Assembly (NCBI GenBank): GCA_016201085.1
Contig: JACQDO010000405.1
Location: 1 to 13,806 of the forward strand
Origin: Hyphomicrobiales bacterium
GTDB lineage: Bacteria; Pseudomonadota; Alphaproteobacteria; Rhizobiales; Xanthobacteraceae
Length of the DNA: 13,806 nucleotides
Reading direction: 5' to 3'
Position numbers and translations under genes: made by a program. A model generated the notes under the pieces. It worked only from the letters and a program-made list of their open reading frames with translations. It made no database searches and was not told where the DNA came from. Position 1 is the stretch's first letter; every line of letters begins with the position of its first letter. This document shows positions 7,435 to 13,806 of the stretch, one piece after another.

Positions 7435-9437
7435 ATCGCGAGCACCAGCAGGAGCAACACCAGCGCCGCGAACACCAGCGAGAGATATTGGCGGATGGTG
7501 AGGAATTGCAGGGAATTGAGCTTTTCGGAAGCGTAGCCGATCCCATCGGCGACCGGCGCGTAAGCGGCGTCCCAGATCAGGTCGCGTAGCTTGACGGTAA
7601 GACGCGCCGGCAAGATCGATCCGGGAGCCGGCATCTCGCCGATCTCGCGCGCGCGGAATACGCTGGTGCCGTACACGCGGCGGATCGGCTGCGCGAAACT
7701 CGAGGCGGTGTATTGCGTGGCAGGATTTGGGTCGGGATAGCCGCAATCCCAGGCCGGGCCGCGGCGCAATTTGTCGGAAGCCAGCCGATGAATGGCGGAG
7801 GCGGCGAGCGTGCCGGAGAAGACGATGAAGATGAACACGAGCAGCCCGTTATAGGAGCTGCGGCTTTCGGCGATCGGCACGATCGACAGCCATTCCACAC
7901 CGGCCTGGTGCGGCATGCTGATGCCGACCAGGCTGCGGGTCACCGGCGCCAGCGCGTCGATAAAGAAGCCCGGCAGAATACCGGCGACCAGGCATAGCGC
8001 GGCCAGGAAGAACATGGCGGCGAGCGAATTGGTGTCGGTCTCTTTCGCGGCTTGGGCGGCAGGCGTGCTGGCGCGGCCGAGGAAGGTCACGCCGAAAGCT
8101 TTCACGAAGCAGGCCGCCGCCAGGGCCGCCGACAGCGCCAGCAGCGCGCCAACGGCAGGCACCAGGAATTTCAGGCCCCAGGACGGCAATTGCGGGCTGA
8201 GCAGAATGGCCTGGAAGGTGAGCCACTCCGACACGAAACCGTTAAGCGGTGGCAGCGCCGAAATCGCCACGCAGCCGACCAGGAATACGAATGCCGTCTG
8301 CGGCATGCGGTGGATCAAGCCGCCAAGATGCTCCATGTCGCGTTCGCCGGTGGCGTTGAGCACGCTACCGGCGCCGAAGAACAGCAGGCTCTTGAAGACG
8401 GAATGATTGAACACATGCAACAGGCCGGCGGTGAGCGCCAGCGCCGCGGCCAGCGGCATGTTGTGCGCCTTGAACGCCAGCGCCAGGCCGAGGCCGATAT
8501 AGATGATGCCGATATTTTCCACCGTGTGATAGGCGAGCAGCCGTTTGAGATCGTGCTGCATCAGCGCGTAGAGCACGCCCATCACCGCGGTGATGCCGCC
8601 GACGCCGAGCACGACCATGCTCCACCACCAGTCCGGCGGTCCCAGCAGGTCGAATACGATGCGCACGAAGCCGTAGACCGCGACCTTGGTCATCACGCCG
8701 CTCATCAGGGCGGAGACATGGCTGGGCGCGGCCGGATGGGCGAGCGGTAGCCAGGCGTGCAATGGCACCACGCCGGCTTTCGAACCGGCGCCGATCAGCA
8801 CCAGGATCAGTACCAGCGCCGCCAGCCCGCCGTTGGCATGCGTGGCACGGATGGCATCGAAGGCATAATTGCCATCGCTGCCGGCCAGCAACCCGAAAGC
8901 GAGCAGCAGCGCCAGAGTGCCGAAGCTCGCCATCAGCAAATAGACATAGCCCGCTTGCAGGTTCTCCTTGATCCGGTGGTGCGCGATCACCAGCGCCCAG
9001 GAGGTGAGCGACATGAACTCCCACGAGACTAAGAAAGAGAATGCATCGTCCGCCATGACGACAAGGTTCATGGCGGCGAGATAGGCGGGATAGAAGGGCA
9101 GCACGCGCTGCGGCGAGTCTTCGTGCTGGCCATAGCCGAGCGCGAACAGGCTCGCCGCCGCGCCGCCAAGATTGACCACCACCAGGAAGAAAGCCGCTAG
9201 CGCATCGATACGAAAATGCGCGCCCAGCCAGGGCAGGCCGAGCGGCAGGCTGACGACGGAAACGCGGCCGGAATATTCGAATAGGTTGAGCAGAGCGATC
9301 ATGCCCAAGGTCAGCGTGACGATCAGGCTCGCCCCGTAGATGACGGCACTGCCGCGCGGCGAGCGGCCGAGCGCGATCGCAAGAGGGGCCAGGACCAGCA
9401 GCGCCGCCACGCCGTAGAGTGCGTAGACCACCATCAT
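7425..9437 (-). CDS. hyfB: HyfB-like proton-translocating membrane subunit
   Basis: A 670-residue antiporter-like subunit of the NuoL/MrpA superfamily, the usual size of HyfB, with about 14-16 membrane helices. Key membrane residues can be seen: Glu140 (LVSWEFMSL), Lys220 (GAGSKAGVVPLHAWLP) and Lys251 (SGVMTKVAVYG), with His234 in LAHPAAPSH. The C-terminal part carries the HyfB-type soluble stretch RRGPAWDCGYP followed by QYTASSFAQPIRRVYG and a last membrane helix ending in LLLVLAIWP. It starts with two consecutive ATG codons (9437 and 9434); the first overlaps the stop of the XRE gene as ATGA, so translation is probably coupled to that regulator. It would be one of the two ion-pumping subunits of the complex, together with the HyfF-like protein. 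Confidence 0.93.
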   Translation of the reverse strand: MMVVYALYGVAALLVLAPLAIALGRSPRGSAVIYGASLIVTLTLGMIALLNLFEYSGRVSVVSLPLGLPWLGAHFRIDALAAFFLVVVNLGGAAASLFALGYGQHEDSPQRVLPFYPAYLAAMNLVVMADDAFSFLVSWEFMSLTSWALVIAHHRIKENLQAGYVYLLMASFGTLALLLAFGLLAGSDGNYAFDAIRATHANGGLAALVLILVLIGAGSKAGVVPLHAWLPLAHPAAPSHVSALMSGVMTKVAVYGFVRIVFDLLGPPDWWWSMVVLGVGGITAVMGVLYALMQHDLKRLLAYHTVENIGIIYIGLGLALAFKAHNMPLAAALALTAGLLHVFNHSVFKSLLFFGAGSVLNATGERDMEHLGGLIHRMPQTAFVFLVGCVAISALPPLNGFVSEWLTFQAILLSPQLPSWGLKFLVPAVGALLALSAALAAACFVKAFGVTFLGRASTPAAQAAKETDTNSLAAMFFLAALCLVAGILPGFFIDALAPVTRSLVGISMPHQAGVEWLSIVPIAESRSSYNGLLVFIFIVFSGTLAASAIHRLASDKLRRGPAWDCGYPDPNPATQYTASSFAQPIRRVYGTSVFRAREIGEMPAPGSILPARLTVKLRDLIWDAAYAPVADGIGYASEKLNSLQFLTIRQYLSLVFAALVLLLLVLAIWP

Positions 9438-9676
9438 TTAAGTCGCACCCCGCGGCCGCCGCCGTTGCTGCTGGCGCCGTCGCCGATCAGTTCGATGCCG
9501 CCCGTGGCGAGCGCATCGACCAGCTTCATCAGCGAATCGACATTACCGCGAACCACGCCGTCGCAGGATTCCATGCGCTGGATGGTCGGCAGCGACAGGC
9601 CGGACCGCTGCGCCAGTTCGCGCTGGTCGATGCCGAGCAGCGCCCGGGCTGCCCGCATTTGAGTGCCTGTAATCAT
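9434..9676 (-). CDS. Small XRE-family helix-turn-helix regulator, first gene of the Ehr operon
   Basis: An 80-residue Cro/C1-type DNA-binding protein. The helix-turn-helix spans about residues 16-37 (DQRELAQRSGLSLPTIQRME). The rest is a short tail ending in GGGRGVRLK, an ending typical of small XRE proteins in Hyphomicrobiales. No sensor or multimerisation domain is present. The ATG at 9676 gives the conserved MITGTQ beginning, though no clear ribosome site precedes it; Met7 (9658) is an alternative with a weak AGG upstream. The stop overlaps the hyfB start (ATGA), so the regulator is the leading cistron of the complex operon. Its position, together with a direct repeat at the promoter, suggests that it controls its own operon. 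Which signal it answers to is unknown. Confidence 0.88.
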   Translation of the reverse strand: MITGTQMRAARALLGIDQRELAQRSGLSLPTIQRMESCDGVVRGNVDSLMKLVDALATGGIELIGDGASSNGGGRGVRLK

Positions 9677-9694
9677 GTTTAATACATCAGAATA

Positions 9695-9720
9695 GATGCT
9701 TTTAACGTAGCTATTGATGC
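9695..9720. promoter_or_regulatory. Candidate operator: direct repeat with 21-base period
   Basis: On the - strand the sequence reads GCATCAATAG and then GCATCTATTC, with the two copies starting exactly 21 bases apart, that is two helical turns. The pair lies between the candidate -10 box and the start codon of the XRE gene. This spacing would place two bound proteins on the same face of the DNA. It is inferred to be the binding site for the XRE protein encoded immediately downstream; nothing in the sequence proves this. Confidence 0.35.
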
Positions 9721-9746
9721 ATACTTTGCCCCTGACGCGTTTTCAA
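9718..9746 (-). promoter_or_regulatory. Candidate sigma-70 promoter of the XRE-Ehr operon
   Basis: On the - strand a TTGAAA box (9746-9741) is followed after 17 bases by TATGCA (9723-9718). Transcription would start near 9711, leaving a leader of about 35 bases before the XRE start codon. The -35 region also sits in a short inverted repeat (CCCCTGA at 9729-9735 against TCAAGGGG at 9743-9750). It is the only good match in the 92 bases between the thioesterase stop and the XRE start, and no comparable promoter is evident at the later gene junctions. Confidence 0.45.
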
Positions 9747-9768
9747 GGGGGTGTGCGGGCCCCGTGAA

Positions 9769-10167
9769 TTAAGGGCGTTTCTTGCTGTCGAGACGCCGGT
9801 CGATGCGCGCCATATCGACCACCATGCGCTCATGCGTACCGTTGCCGATCTCTTCGGTTTCGTCGCGCGCGCTCACGGTGAATTCGATGCGGCGGCCGTC
9901 GACCTTGGTGACCACCGCCTCCGCGGTCACCCGGTGGCCGGCCGGCGTGGCGGCGAGGTGGCGGACATTGACCTGCGTGCCGACCGCGCTCTCACCCGGA
10001 TCGAGATAGTCGCGCACCGCGTTGAGCGCGGCATTCTCCATGGCGGTTACCATCATCGGCGTGGCGAATACCTTCGGCAGCGCCGCATCCTTGAACTGAT
10101 TGGCCAGGTGCGCCGGCGTTACCCGCAGCGTGTAAGTCCCCTTGGCTCCCACCGGTATCGGACGCAT
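9769..10167 (-). CDS. Hot-dog fold thioesterase, FlK (fluoroacetyl-CoA thioesterase)-like
   Basis: A 132-residue single hot-dog domain that should hydrolyse an acyl-CoA in the cytoplasm. It aligns to the Streptomyces cattleya fluoroacetyl-CoA thioesterase FlK, as I recall that sequence, without gaps across the active site. Thr36 (VFATP), Glu44 (TAMEN) and His70 (NVRHLAATP) fall exactly six positions below FlK Thr42, Glu50 and His76. The LDPGES-AVGTQ stretch and EIGNGTHER near the C-terminus also match. Most bacterial relatives with this domain do not act on fluoroacetyl-CoA, so the natural substrate is open. The ATG at 10167 has GGGAG upstream, lying within the end of the MFS gene 3 bases away, so the two are co-transcribed. 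The stop is 92 bases before the XRE gene. Confidence 0.88.
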   Translation of the reverse strand: MRPIPVGAKGTYTLRVTPAHLANQFKDAALPKVFATPMMVTAMENAALNAVRDYLDPGESAVGTQVNVRHLAATPAGHRVTAEAVVTKVDGRRIEFTVSARDETEEIGNGTHERMVVDMARIDRRLDSKKRP

Positions 10168-10170
10168 GTG

Positions 10171-11376
10171 TTAGCTCCCAACGGCTCGCACATGATTGAT
10201 CGCCGGCGCCAGAATGACCAGCAAAATTCCGCATGCCGCGATCGGCGCGAAGGCAAGGCCGGCAATACCGCTGATATCCCAGGCCATGCCGCTGAGCACC
10301 GGCACGATGACCGCGCAACTATAGCTGATGGTGAACATGGCGGCGGTGACGCGATGTACGTCGTCGGGCGGACTGAGCAGTGGCGGCAGCGCCAGCACCA
10401 GGATCAGGATTGCTGCGGCGGCGAAGCCTTGCACCGTGGCGGCTACCACGATCCAGGCGCCAGTGCCGAACACGATGCCGACGGTCGCAAGCAGGCAAAG
10501 CAACCCACAGATTACATAGGGCCAGGCTTTGCGTTCCAGCCGGCCGGCAACGGCGAGCAACAGGAACGAGGCCGGTATCTGCCCGGCATTGAGCCCTGAA
10601 AGCGCCGCGCTGATCCATTCGCCCTGCCCATTGCTGCGCAGGTAATCGGGCAGGAAGGCATTGGTCGCGAAATAGGTGGCGTTGATGGTGCCGAGCATGA
10701 TGCCAAGCCGCCAGATCAGTCTATCGCGCCAATCGGGCCACCAGCGCCGTCGCGCGGCCATCGATCCAATCTCTGCCGGCCGTGGGGCGAAGGCCAGAAC
10801 AAGCAGCGCGATCGCGCCAACGGGCACGCTCCACGCCACGAAGCCCCACTGCCAGCTGCCGCCGACCATCGGCAATACCAGCGGCAGCATCAGCGCCACC
10901 GGCAGGAGTTCGCCGATCAACAGGCCGTTGGTATAGACCGCAGTGGCAAACCCGATGCGGTGCGGCAGCCAGGCGCGCACGGTCGTTGGCATGGTCACCT
11001 GCATGATGGCGACGCCCGCACCCATCGCCACGGTCATGGCATAGAGCCAGCTCACCTCCGGCAGAACGCCGCGCAGCGCGCCGCCGATGGCGGTGAGCAT
11101 CAGGCCAACAACCAGTGCGGCGCGCACCCCTAACCGCGCGATCAGCAACGAACCGGGCACCGCAGCGATGGCGAACAGCATCGACGGCAGGCCGGTGAGA
11201 ATGCCGATTTCCGTCGCGCTCAGCTTCAACCCGTCGTGAATCAGCGGAATGACCGGCGGCACCGCCAATATGGTCAGGCGCAGACCGATGCCTGCGAGCC
11301 AAAGCAGCAGGAATGAGGTCAGGAATTGCGCCTGCGACGGCGCGTCGCTGGGCCTATGCATCGATGAACCCGGCAT
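10171..11376 (-). CDS. MFS transporter, CynX/NimT type
   Basis: A 401-residue major facilitator with about 12 membrane helices. The first helix (GIGLRLTILAVPPVIPLI) and the following LSATEIGILTGLPSMLF segment match the CynX/NimT branch, which includes cyanate and 2-nitroimidazole transporters. The usual short loop with ARLGVRAALVVG follows helix 2. The substrate cannot be deduced. ATG at 11376 gives MPGSSMHRPSD; a second ATG at 11361 would remove five residues, and neither has a strong ribosome site. The gene is the first of a two-gene unit with the FlK-like thioesterase. This suggests movement of a small organic acid, or export of the acid released by the thioesterase. An inverted repeat lies 38-70 bases upstream of the start. 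Confidence 0.88.
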   Translation of the reverse strand: MPGSSMHRPSDAPSQAQFLTSFLLLWLAGIGLRLTILAVPPVIPLIHDGLKLSATEIGILTGLPSMLFAIAAVPGSLLIARLGVRAALVVGLMLTAIGGALRGVLPEVSWLYAMTVAMGAGVAIMQVTMPTTVRAWLPHRIGFATAVYTNGLLIGELLPVALMLPLVLPMVGGSWQWGFVAWSVPVGAIALLVLAFAPRPAEIGSMAARRRWWPDWRDRLIWRLGIMLGTINATYFATNAFLPDYLRSNGQGEWISAALSGLNAGQIPASFLLLAVAGRLERKAWPYVICGLLCLLATVGIVFGTGAWIVVAATVQGFAAAAILILVLALPPLLSPPDDVHRVTAAMFTISYSCAVIVPVLSGMAWDISGIAGLAFAPIAACGILLVILAPAINHVRAVGS

Positions 11377-11413
11377 GGCGAATGATTATTTTCAGACAAG
11401 ACTTTGGTTCTTT

Positions 11414-11446
11414 TGGTGGACGAGATATACCGGAGACGGTCCACCA
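11414..11446. promoter_or_regulatory. Candidate operator: 8-bp inverted repeat upstream of the MFS gene
   Basis: TGGTGGAC (11414-11421) is matched by GTCCACCA (11439-11446), a perfect 8-base inverted repeat with a 17-base centre that contains GATATAC. It lies in the 127-base AT-richer gap between the gmhB stop and the MFS start, 38 bases before the latter. It could be a repressor site for the transporter-thioesterase unit. No regulator gene is adjacent, and no T-run suggests a terminator. Confidence 0.35.
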
Positions 11447-11503
11447 GTTATAAATACAAGACGCGATAATTCCATACCATAACAAACCGTACTATGAGCC
11501 GGT

Positions 11504-12052
11504 TCATGAATTGACGCCGCGCTTGCCTGCCGCCAGGAGTTCTTTGCGGATCAAGTCAATCAGTGAATCGATCTTTGCATCGAACTTAATTCCGCGGATT
11601 TTGAACGCAGCGGCAGCGGCCATGTCGGCATCTTTGTCGCCAATCAGGAAGCTACGGCCAAGATCGATCGACCATTCGCGCGCGGCGCGTTCGAGCATGC
11701 CGGGCTCGGGTTTTCGACAGCGACATCGAACCGTCAGCTCTTTCACCGTCCCTTCGGGATGATGCGGGCAAAAATAGAAGGCATCGATATGAGCGCCCTG
11801 CATCCGCAAGCTATCCTGCATTTGGGCGTGGAATTGGTGCATGGACGCTTCATCGTAAAGCCCACGCGCAATGCCTGACTGGTTGGTGACGACGAACACG
11901 AGATAGCCGGCCTTGTTGAGCAAACGCACGGCCTCGGGGGCGCCAGCGATCCATTCGAACTGATCGGGCCTGTAGGCGTAGCCGTGGTCGACATTGAGCA
12001 CCCCGTCGCGATCGAAAAACGCCGCCGGACACTGACCCTGGTCGCTGCGCAA
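11504..12052 (-). CDS. gmhB: D-glycero-D-manno-heptose 1,7-bisphosphate phosphatase (GmhB)
   Basis: A 182-residue HAD-superfamily phosphatase that removes one phosphate from D-glycero-D-manno-heptose 1,7-bisphosphate, a step in making ADP- or GDP-activated heptose for lipopolysaccharide or surface glycans. Catalytic motifs are complete: Asp14 and Asp16 in FFDRDGVLN, TNQSG (56-60), Lys114 in CRCRKP and GDKDAD (138-143). The GmhB zinc loop is present with Cys95, His97, Cys110 and Cys112, which separates it from plain histidinol phosphatases, although HisB-N enzymes share this loop. The start is a TTG at 12052 with GGAG ten bases upstream; no ATG or GTG precedes the catalytic motif in frame. It is divergent from the GDP-fucose synthase-like gene, in a polysaccharide context. 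Confidence 0.87.
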   Translation of the reverse strand: MRSDQGQCPAAFFDRDGVLNVDHGYAYRPDQFEWIAGAPEAVRLLNKAGYLVFVVTNQSGIARGLYDEASMHQFHAQMQDSLRMQGAHIDAFYFCPHHPEGTVKELTVRCRCRKPEPGMLERAAREWSIDLGRSFLIGDKDADMAAAAAFKIRGIKFDAKIDSLIDLIRKELLAAGKRGVNS

Positions 12053-12090
12053 GAATTGTCGCTCCGTCTTTCTGAAGGGATGAATTTACC

Positions 12091-12120
12091 TATATACGTG
12101 GCGAAGCATGACCGGGTAAA
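12091..12120 (-). promoter_or_regulatory. Candidate promoter for gmhB in the divergent intergenic region
   Basis: On the - strand TTTACC (12120-12115) and TATATA (12096-12091) are separated by 18 bases, upstream of the TTG start of gmhB. Each hexamer matches the sigma-70 consensus at four positions. TTTACC also occurs on the + strand at 12085-12090, giving a six-base inverted repeat around the region, which could be a shared control site for the divergent genes. The match is weak. Confidence 0.28.
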
Positions 12121-12156
12121 AGACGCGCGTCCAGTCCAGCATTGGTAAGAAGCCTT

Positions 12157-13116
12157 ATGGCACAGCCATTGTTATTCGATCTCCGAGGAAGGCGCGTCTA
12201 TGTCGCCGGCCACAGTGGCATGGCCGGATCGGCGATCGTGCGTCGGCTGGCCGGCGAGGGCTGCGAGATTCTGACCGCCCCCCGGCAGGCGCTGGATCTA
12301 ACCCAGCAATCCGATACGGAGCGCTGGCTGGAGCAGATGAAACCCGACGCGGTGTTTCTCGCCGCCGGCCATGTCGGCGGTATTTTTGCCAACGATGCGT
12401 ATCCTGCCGATTTCATTGCCGACAATCTGGCGATCGGTCTCAATGTGATTCGCGGGTCATATCGGGCCGGCGTCAAGAAACTGCTGGCGCTTGGCTCGTC
12501 CTGCATCTATCCAAAACTCGCCACCCAGCCGATGTCGGAAGATGCGCTGCTGACCGGGCCGCTCGAGCCGACCAACGAATGGTACGCGGTCGCCAAGATT
12601 GCGGCCATCAAATTGTGCGAAGCCTATCGCAAGCAGCACGGCGCCGATTTCATCTCGGCGATGCCGACCAACTTGTATGGCCGCGGCGACAACTACCATT
12701 CAAAGAACAGCCATGTTCCGGCCGCGCTGATCCGCCGCTTTCACGAAGGGAAACTGGCAAACGCGCCGACGGTAACGGTGTGGGGCACCGGAAAACCGCG
12801 GCGGGAGTTTTTATGCTCCGACGATCTCGCCGACGCCTGCGTGTTTCTGATGAAGCACTACTCCGATCTGCCCTTTCTCAACGTCGGGACCGGTGAGGAC
12901 GTCGCCATTGCCGACTTTGCGTCGGAGGTCGCCCGCGTCGTCGGTTATGACGGCAGGATTGCGTTCGACACCACGCGGCCGGACGGTCCGCCGCGGAAAC
13001 TGCTCGATGTTTCGAAAATCAAAACGCTCGGCTGGTCGCCCAAGATCGGGCTGCATGAGGGCTTGGCCACCGCTTACGCCGACTTCCTCGCCGGTGGCGG
13101 CCGCATGGTCGACTGA
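12157..13116 (+). CDS. fcl: GDP-L-fucose synthase family epimerase/reductase
   Basis: A 319-residue extended short-chain dehydrogenase. The family converts GDP-4-keto-6-deoxy-D-mannose to GDP-L-fucose with NADPH, through two epimerisations and a reduction, for surface polysaccharide. The nucleotide-binding motif is GHSGMAG (18-24). Catalytic residues align with the E. coli enzyme at a constant offset of seven: Ser114, Cys116, Tyr143, Lys147 and His186 for Ser107, Cys109, Tyr136, Lys140 and His179. [21 protein letters not shown] and RREFL are also typical. ATG 12157 is preferred; an in-frame TTG at 12142 would add five residues with no better ribosome site. No GDP-mannose 4,6-dehydratase is in view; it may lie further right. 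The neighbours gmhB and a glycosyltransferase point to a glycan gene cluster. Relatives acting on GDP-heptose exist, so a heptose substrate is possible. Confidence 0.9.
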   Translation: MAQPLLFDLRGRRVYVAGHSGMAGSAIVRRLAGEGCEILTAPRQALDLTQQSDTERWLEQMKPDAVFLAAGHVGGIFANDAYPADFIADNLAIGLNVIRGSYRAGVKKLLALGSSCIYPKLATQPMSEDALLTGPLEPTNEWYAVAKIAAIKLCEAYRKQHGADFISAMPTNLYGRGDNYHSKNSHVPAALIRRFHEGKLANAPTVTVWGTGKPRREFLCSDDLADACVFLMKHYSDLPFLNVGTGEDVAIADFASEVARVVGYDGRIAFDTTRPDGPPRKLLDVSKIKTLGWSPKIGLHEGLATAYADFLAGGGRMVD

Positions 13117-13236
13117 GCCGAAACGATCAGGGTGACGGGTCGCGCGCCAGCGTCTCAGTTGCGTATTCTTAAAGCAGTTTGTTGCGAAATGTCCTAAACT
13201 TAACGCGTTGGCCCGTGGCTGCCGAATGCAGCACAT

Positions 13237-13806
13237 ATGGATCTAATTGAAATGCCCTCGCCACCGATTCTGAGCTTTGTCGTCCCTTGCTACAACGAAC
13301 AGGCGGTGCTGCCGCACACGCTGCGCGAACTGTTGGCGACGCTCAAGGGGCTCATGTCAGAGGGAATCATTTCGAAAAAAAGCTATTTGTTCTTTGTCGA
13401 CGACGGCAGCCGCGACGATACCTGGTCATTGATCGAGAAAGCGCATCGGGATAACCAGAAACAAGTGCGGGCGCTGAAGCTGTCGAGGAATGTCGGCCAT
13501 CAAAACGCCCTGCTGGCCGGTCTGCTTGGGCAGATCGGCAAGGCCGATGCGGTTATTTCATTAGATGCCGATTTGCAGGACAACATTGCCGTCACCAAGC
13601 AAATGATCGATCGGTTTACCGCCACCGGCGCGGATATCGTCTTCGGCGTTCGCAGCGAGCGGCCGACCGATACCATGTTCAAGCGGAAGACGGCTCAATG
13701 GTATTATCGTTTCTTGCGCTGGCTCGGGGTCGAGGTGGTGCTCGATCATGGCGACTTCCGTTTGATCAGCGACCGCGCCTTGCGCGCGCTCGCCCAATTC
13801 GGCGAA
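13237..13806 (+). CDS. Family 2 glycosyltransferase, GtrB/DPM1-like, 3' partial
   Basis: The first 190 residues of a GT2 glycosyltransferase that runs off the window. The GT-A fold motifs are in order: SFVVPCYNE (13-21), FVDDGSRDDTW (53-63), SRNVGHQNALLAGL (83-96), the metal-binding LDADLQD (109-115) and, later, DHGDFRLISDRAL (170-182). This set fits the GtrB/dolichyl-phosphate mannose synthase group, which transfers a sugar from a nucleotide donor to a polyprenyl phosphate at the membrane. The two C-terminal membrane helices usual for GtrB would lie beyond the end. ATG 13237 is taken as start; ATG 13252 is a possible alternative, since neither has a strong ribosome site. It follows the GDP-fucose synthase-like gene after 120 bases with no clear terminator or promoter, so it may share its transcript. 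Confidence 0.88.
   Translation, partial: MDLIEMPSPPILSFVVPCYNEQAVLPHTLRELLATLKGLMSEGIISKKSYLFFVDDGSRDDTWSLIEKAHRDNQKQVRALKLSRNVGHQNALLAGLLGQIGKADAVISLDADLQDNIAVTKQMIDRFTATGADIVFGVRSERPTDTMFKRKTAQWYYRFLRWLGVEVVLDHGDFRLISDRALRALAQFGE

Noticed and set aside
7434..7746. A longer N-terminus for the HyfC-like protein
   Set aside because: The extension lies inside hyfB in another frame, and the ATG at 7434 gives the standard family start.
2284..9437. Calling the operon a functional hydrogenase-4 or formate hydrogenlyase
   Set aside because: The large subunit lacks all four Ni-Fe cysteine ligands, and no formate dehydrogenase, HycB/HyfA, maturation protease or hyp gene is in the window.
9729..9750. 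Terminator after the thioesterase gene (CCCCTGA/TCAAGGGG hairpin)
   Set aside because: The stem is short with a mismatch, no T-run follows on the - strand, and it overlaps the candidate -35 box of the next operon.
13117..13236. Promoter for the glycosyltransferase gene
   Set aside because: The stretch is AT-richer (for example TTGTTGCGAAATG and TAAACTTAACG), but no -35/-10 pair with acceptable spacing stands out.

Overview
The window comes from a GC-rich alphaproteobacterium, most likely Hyphomicrobiales of the Bradyrhizobium/Xanthobacteraceae kind. The clues are the overall protein style, the Bug/TTT binding protein, the XRE regulator type, and a palindromic intergenic element resembling one I recall as abundant in Bradyrhizobium relatives. 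It holds 14 protein genes, packed tightly. No gene-free stretch exceeds about 130 bases, and I saw no rRNA, tRNA, CRISPR array or insertion sequence.

Left edge (1-909, + strand): the 3' part of a periplasmic tripartite tricarboxylate transporter binding protein. It converges on the main operon.

Main operon (9676 down to 916, - strand): nine genes with overlaps or very short gaps. The order is a small XRE repressor-like protein, then HyfB-, HyfC-, HyfE-, HyfF-, HyfG- and HyfI-like subunits, then an alpha/beta hydrolase and a cupin. The six Hyf-like proteins form a complex I / group 4 hydrogenase type membrane complex. The HyfG-like large subunit has lost all four cysteines that hold the Ni-Fe centre (Ser210, Ser213, Ser498 and Gly501 stand in their places). 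The HyfI-like subunit keeps all four cysteines of its iron-sulfur cluster. This is therefore an energy-converting hydrogenase-related (Ehr) complex and probably not a hydrogenase. It could couple an unidentified electron transfer to ion movement. No ferredoxin-like subunit is encoded beside it. The XRE gene is joined to hyfB by an ATGA overlap. A candidate sigma-70 promoter and a 21-bp-spaced direct repeat lie just upstream of it, which suggests autoregulation of the whole unit.

Middle (11376 down to 9769, - strand): a CynX/NimT-type MFS transporter followed 3 bp later by a hot-dog thioesterase. The thioesterase aligns without gaps to the catalytic residues of fluoroacetyl-CoA thioesterase FlK.

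Right side (11504-13806): surface polysaccharide genes. A GmhB-type heptose bisphosphate phosphatase (- strand, TTG start) is divergent from a GDP-L-fucose synthase family enzyme (+). The start of a GtrB/DPM1-like family 2 glycosyltransferase (+) follows and runs off the window end.
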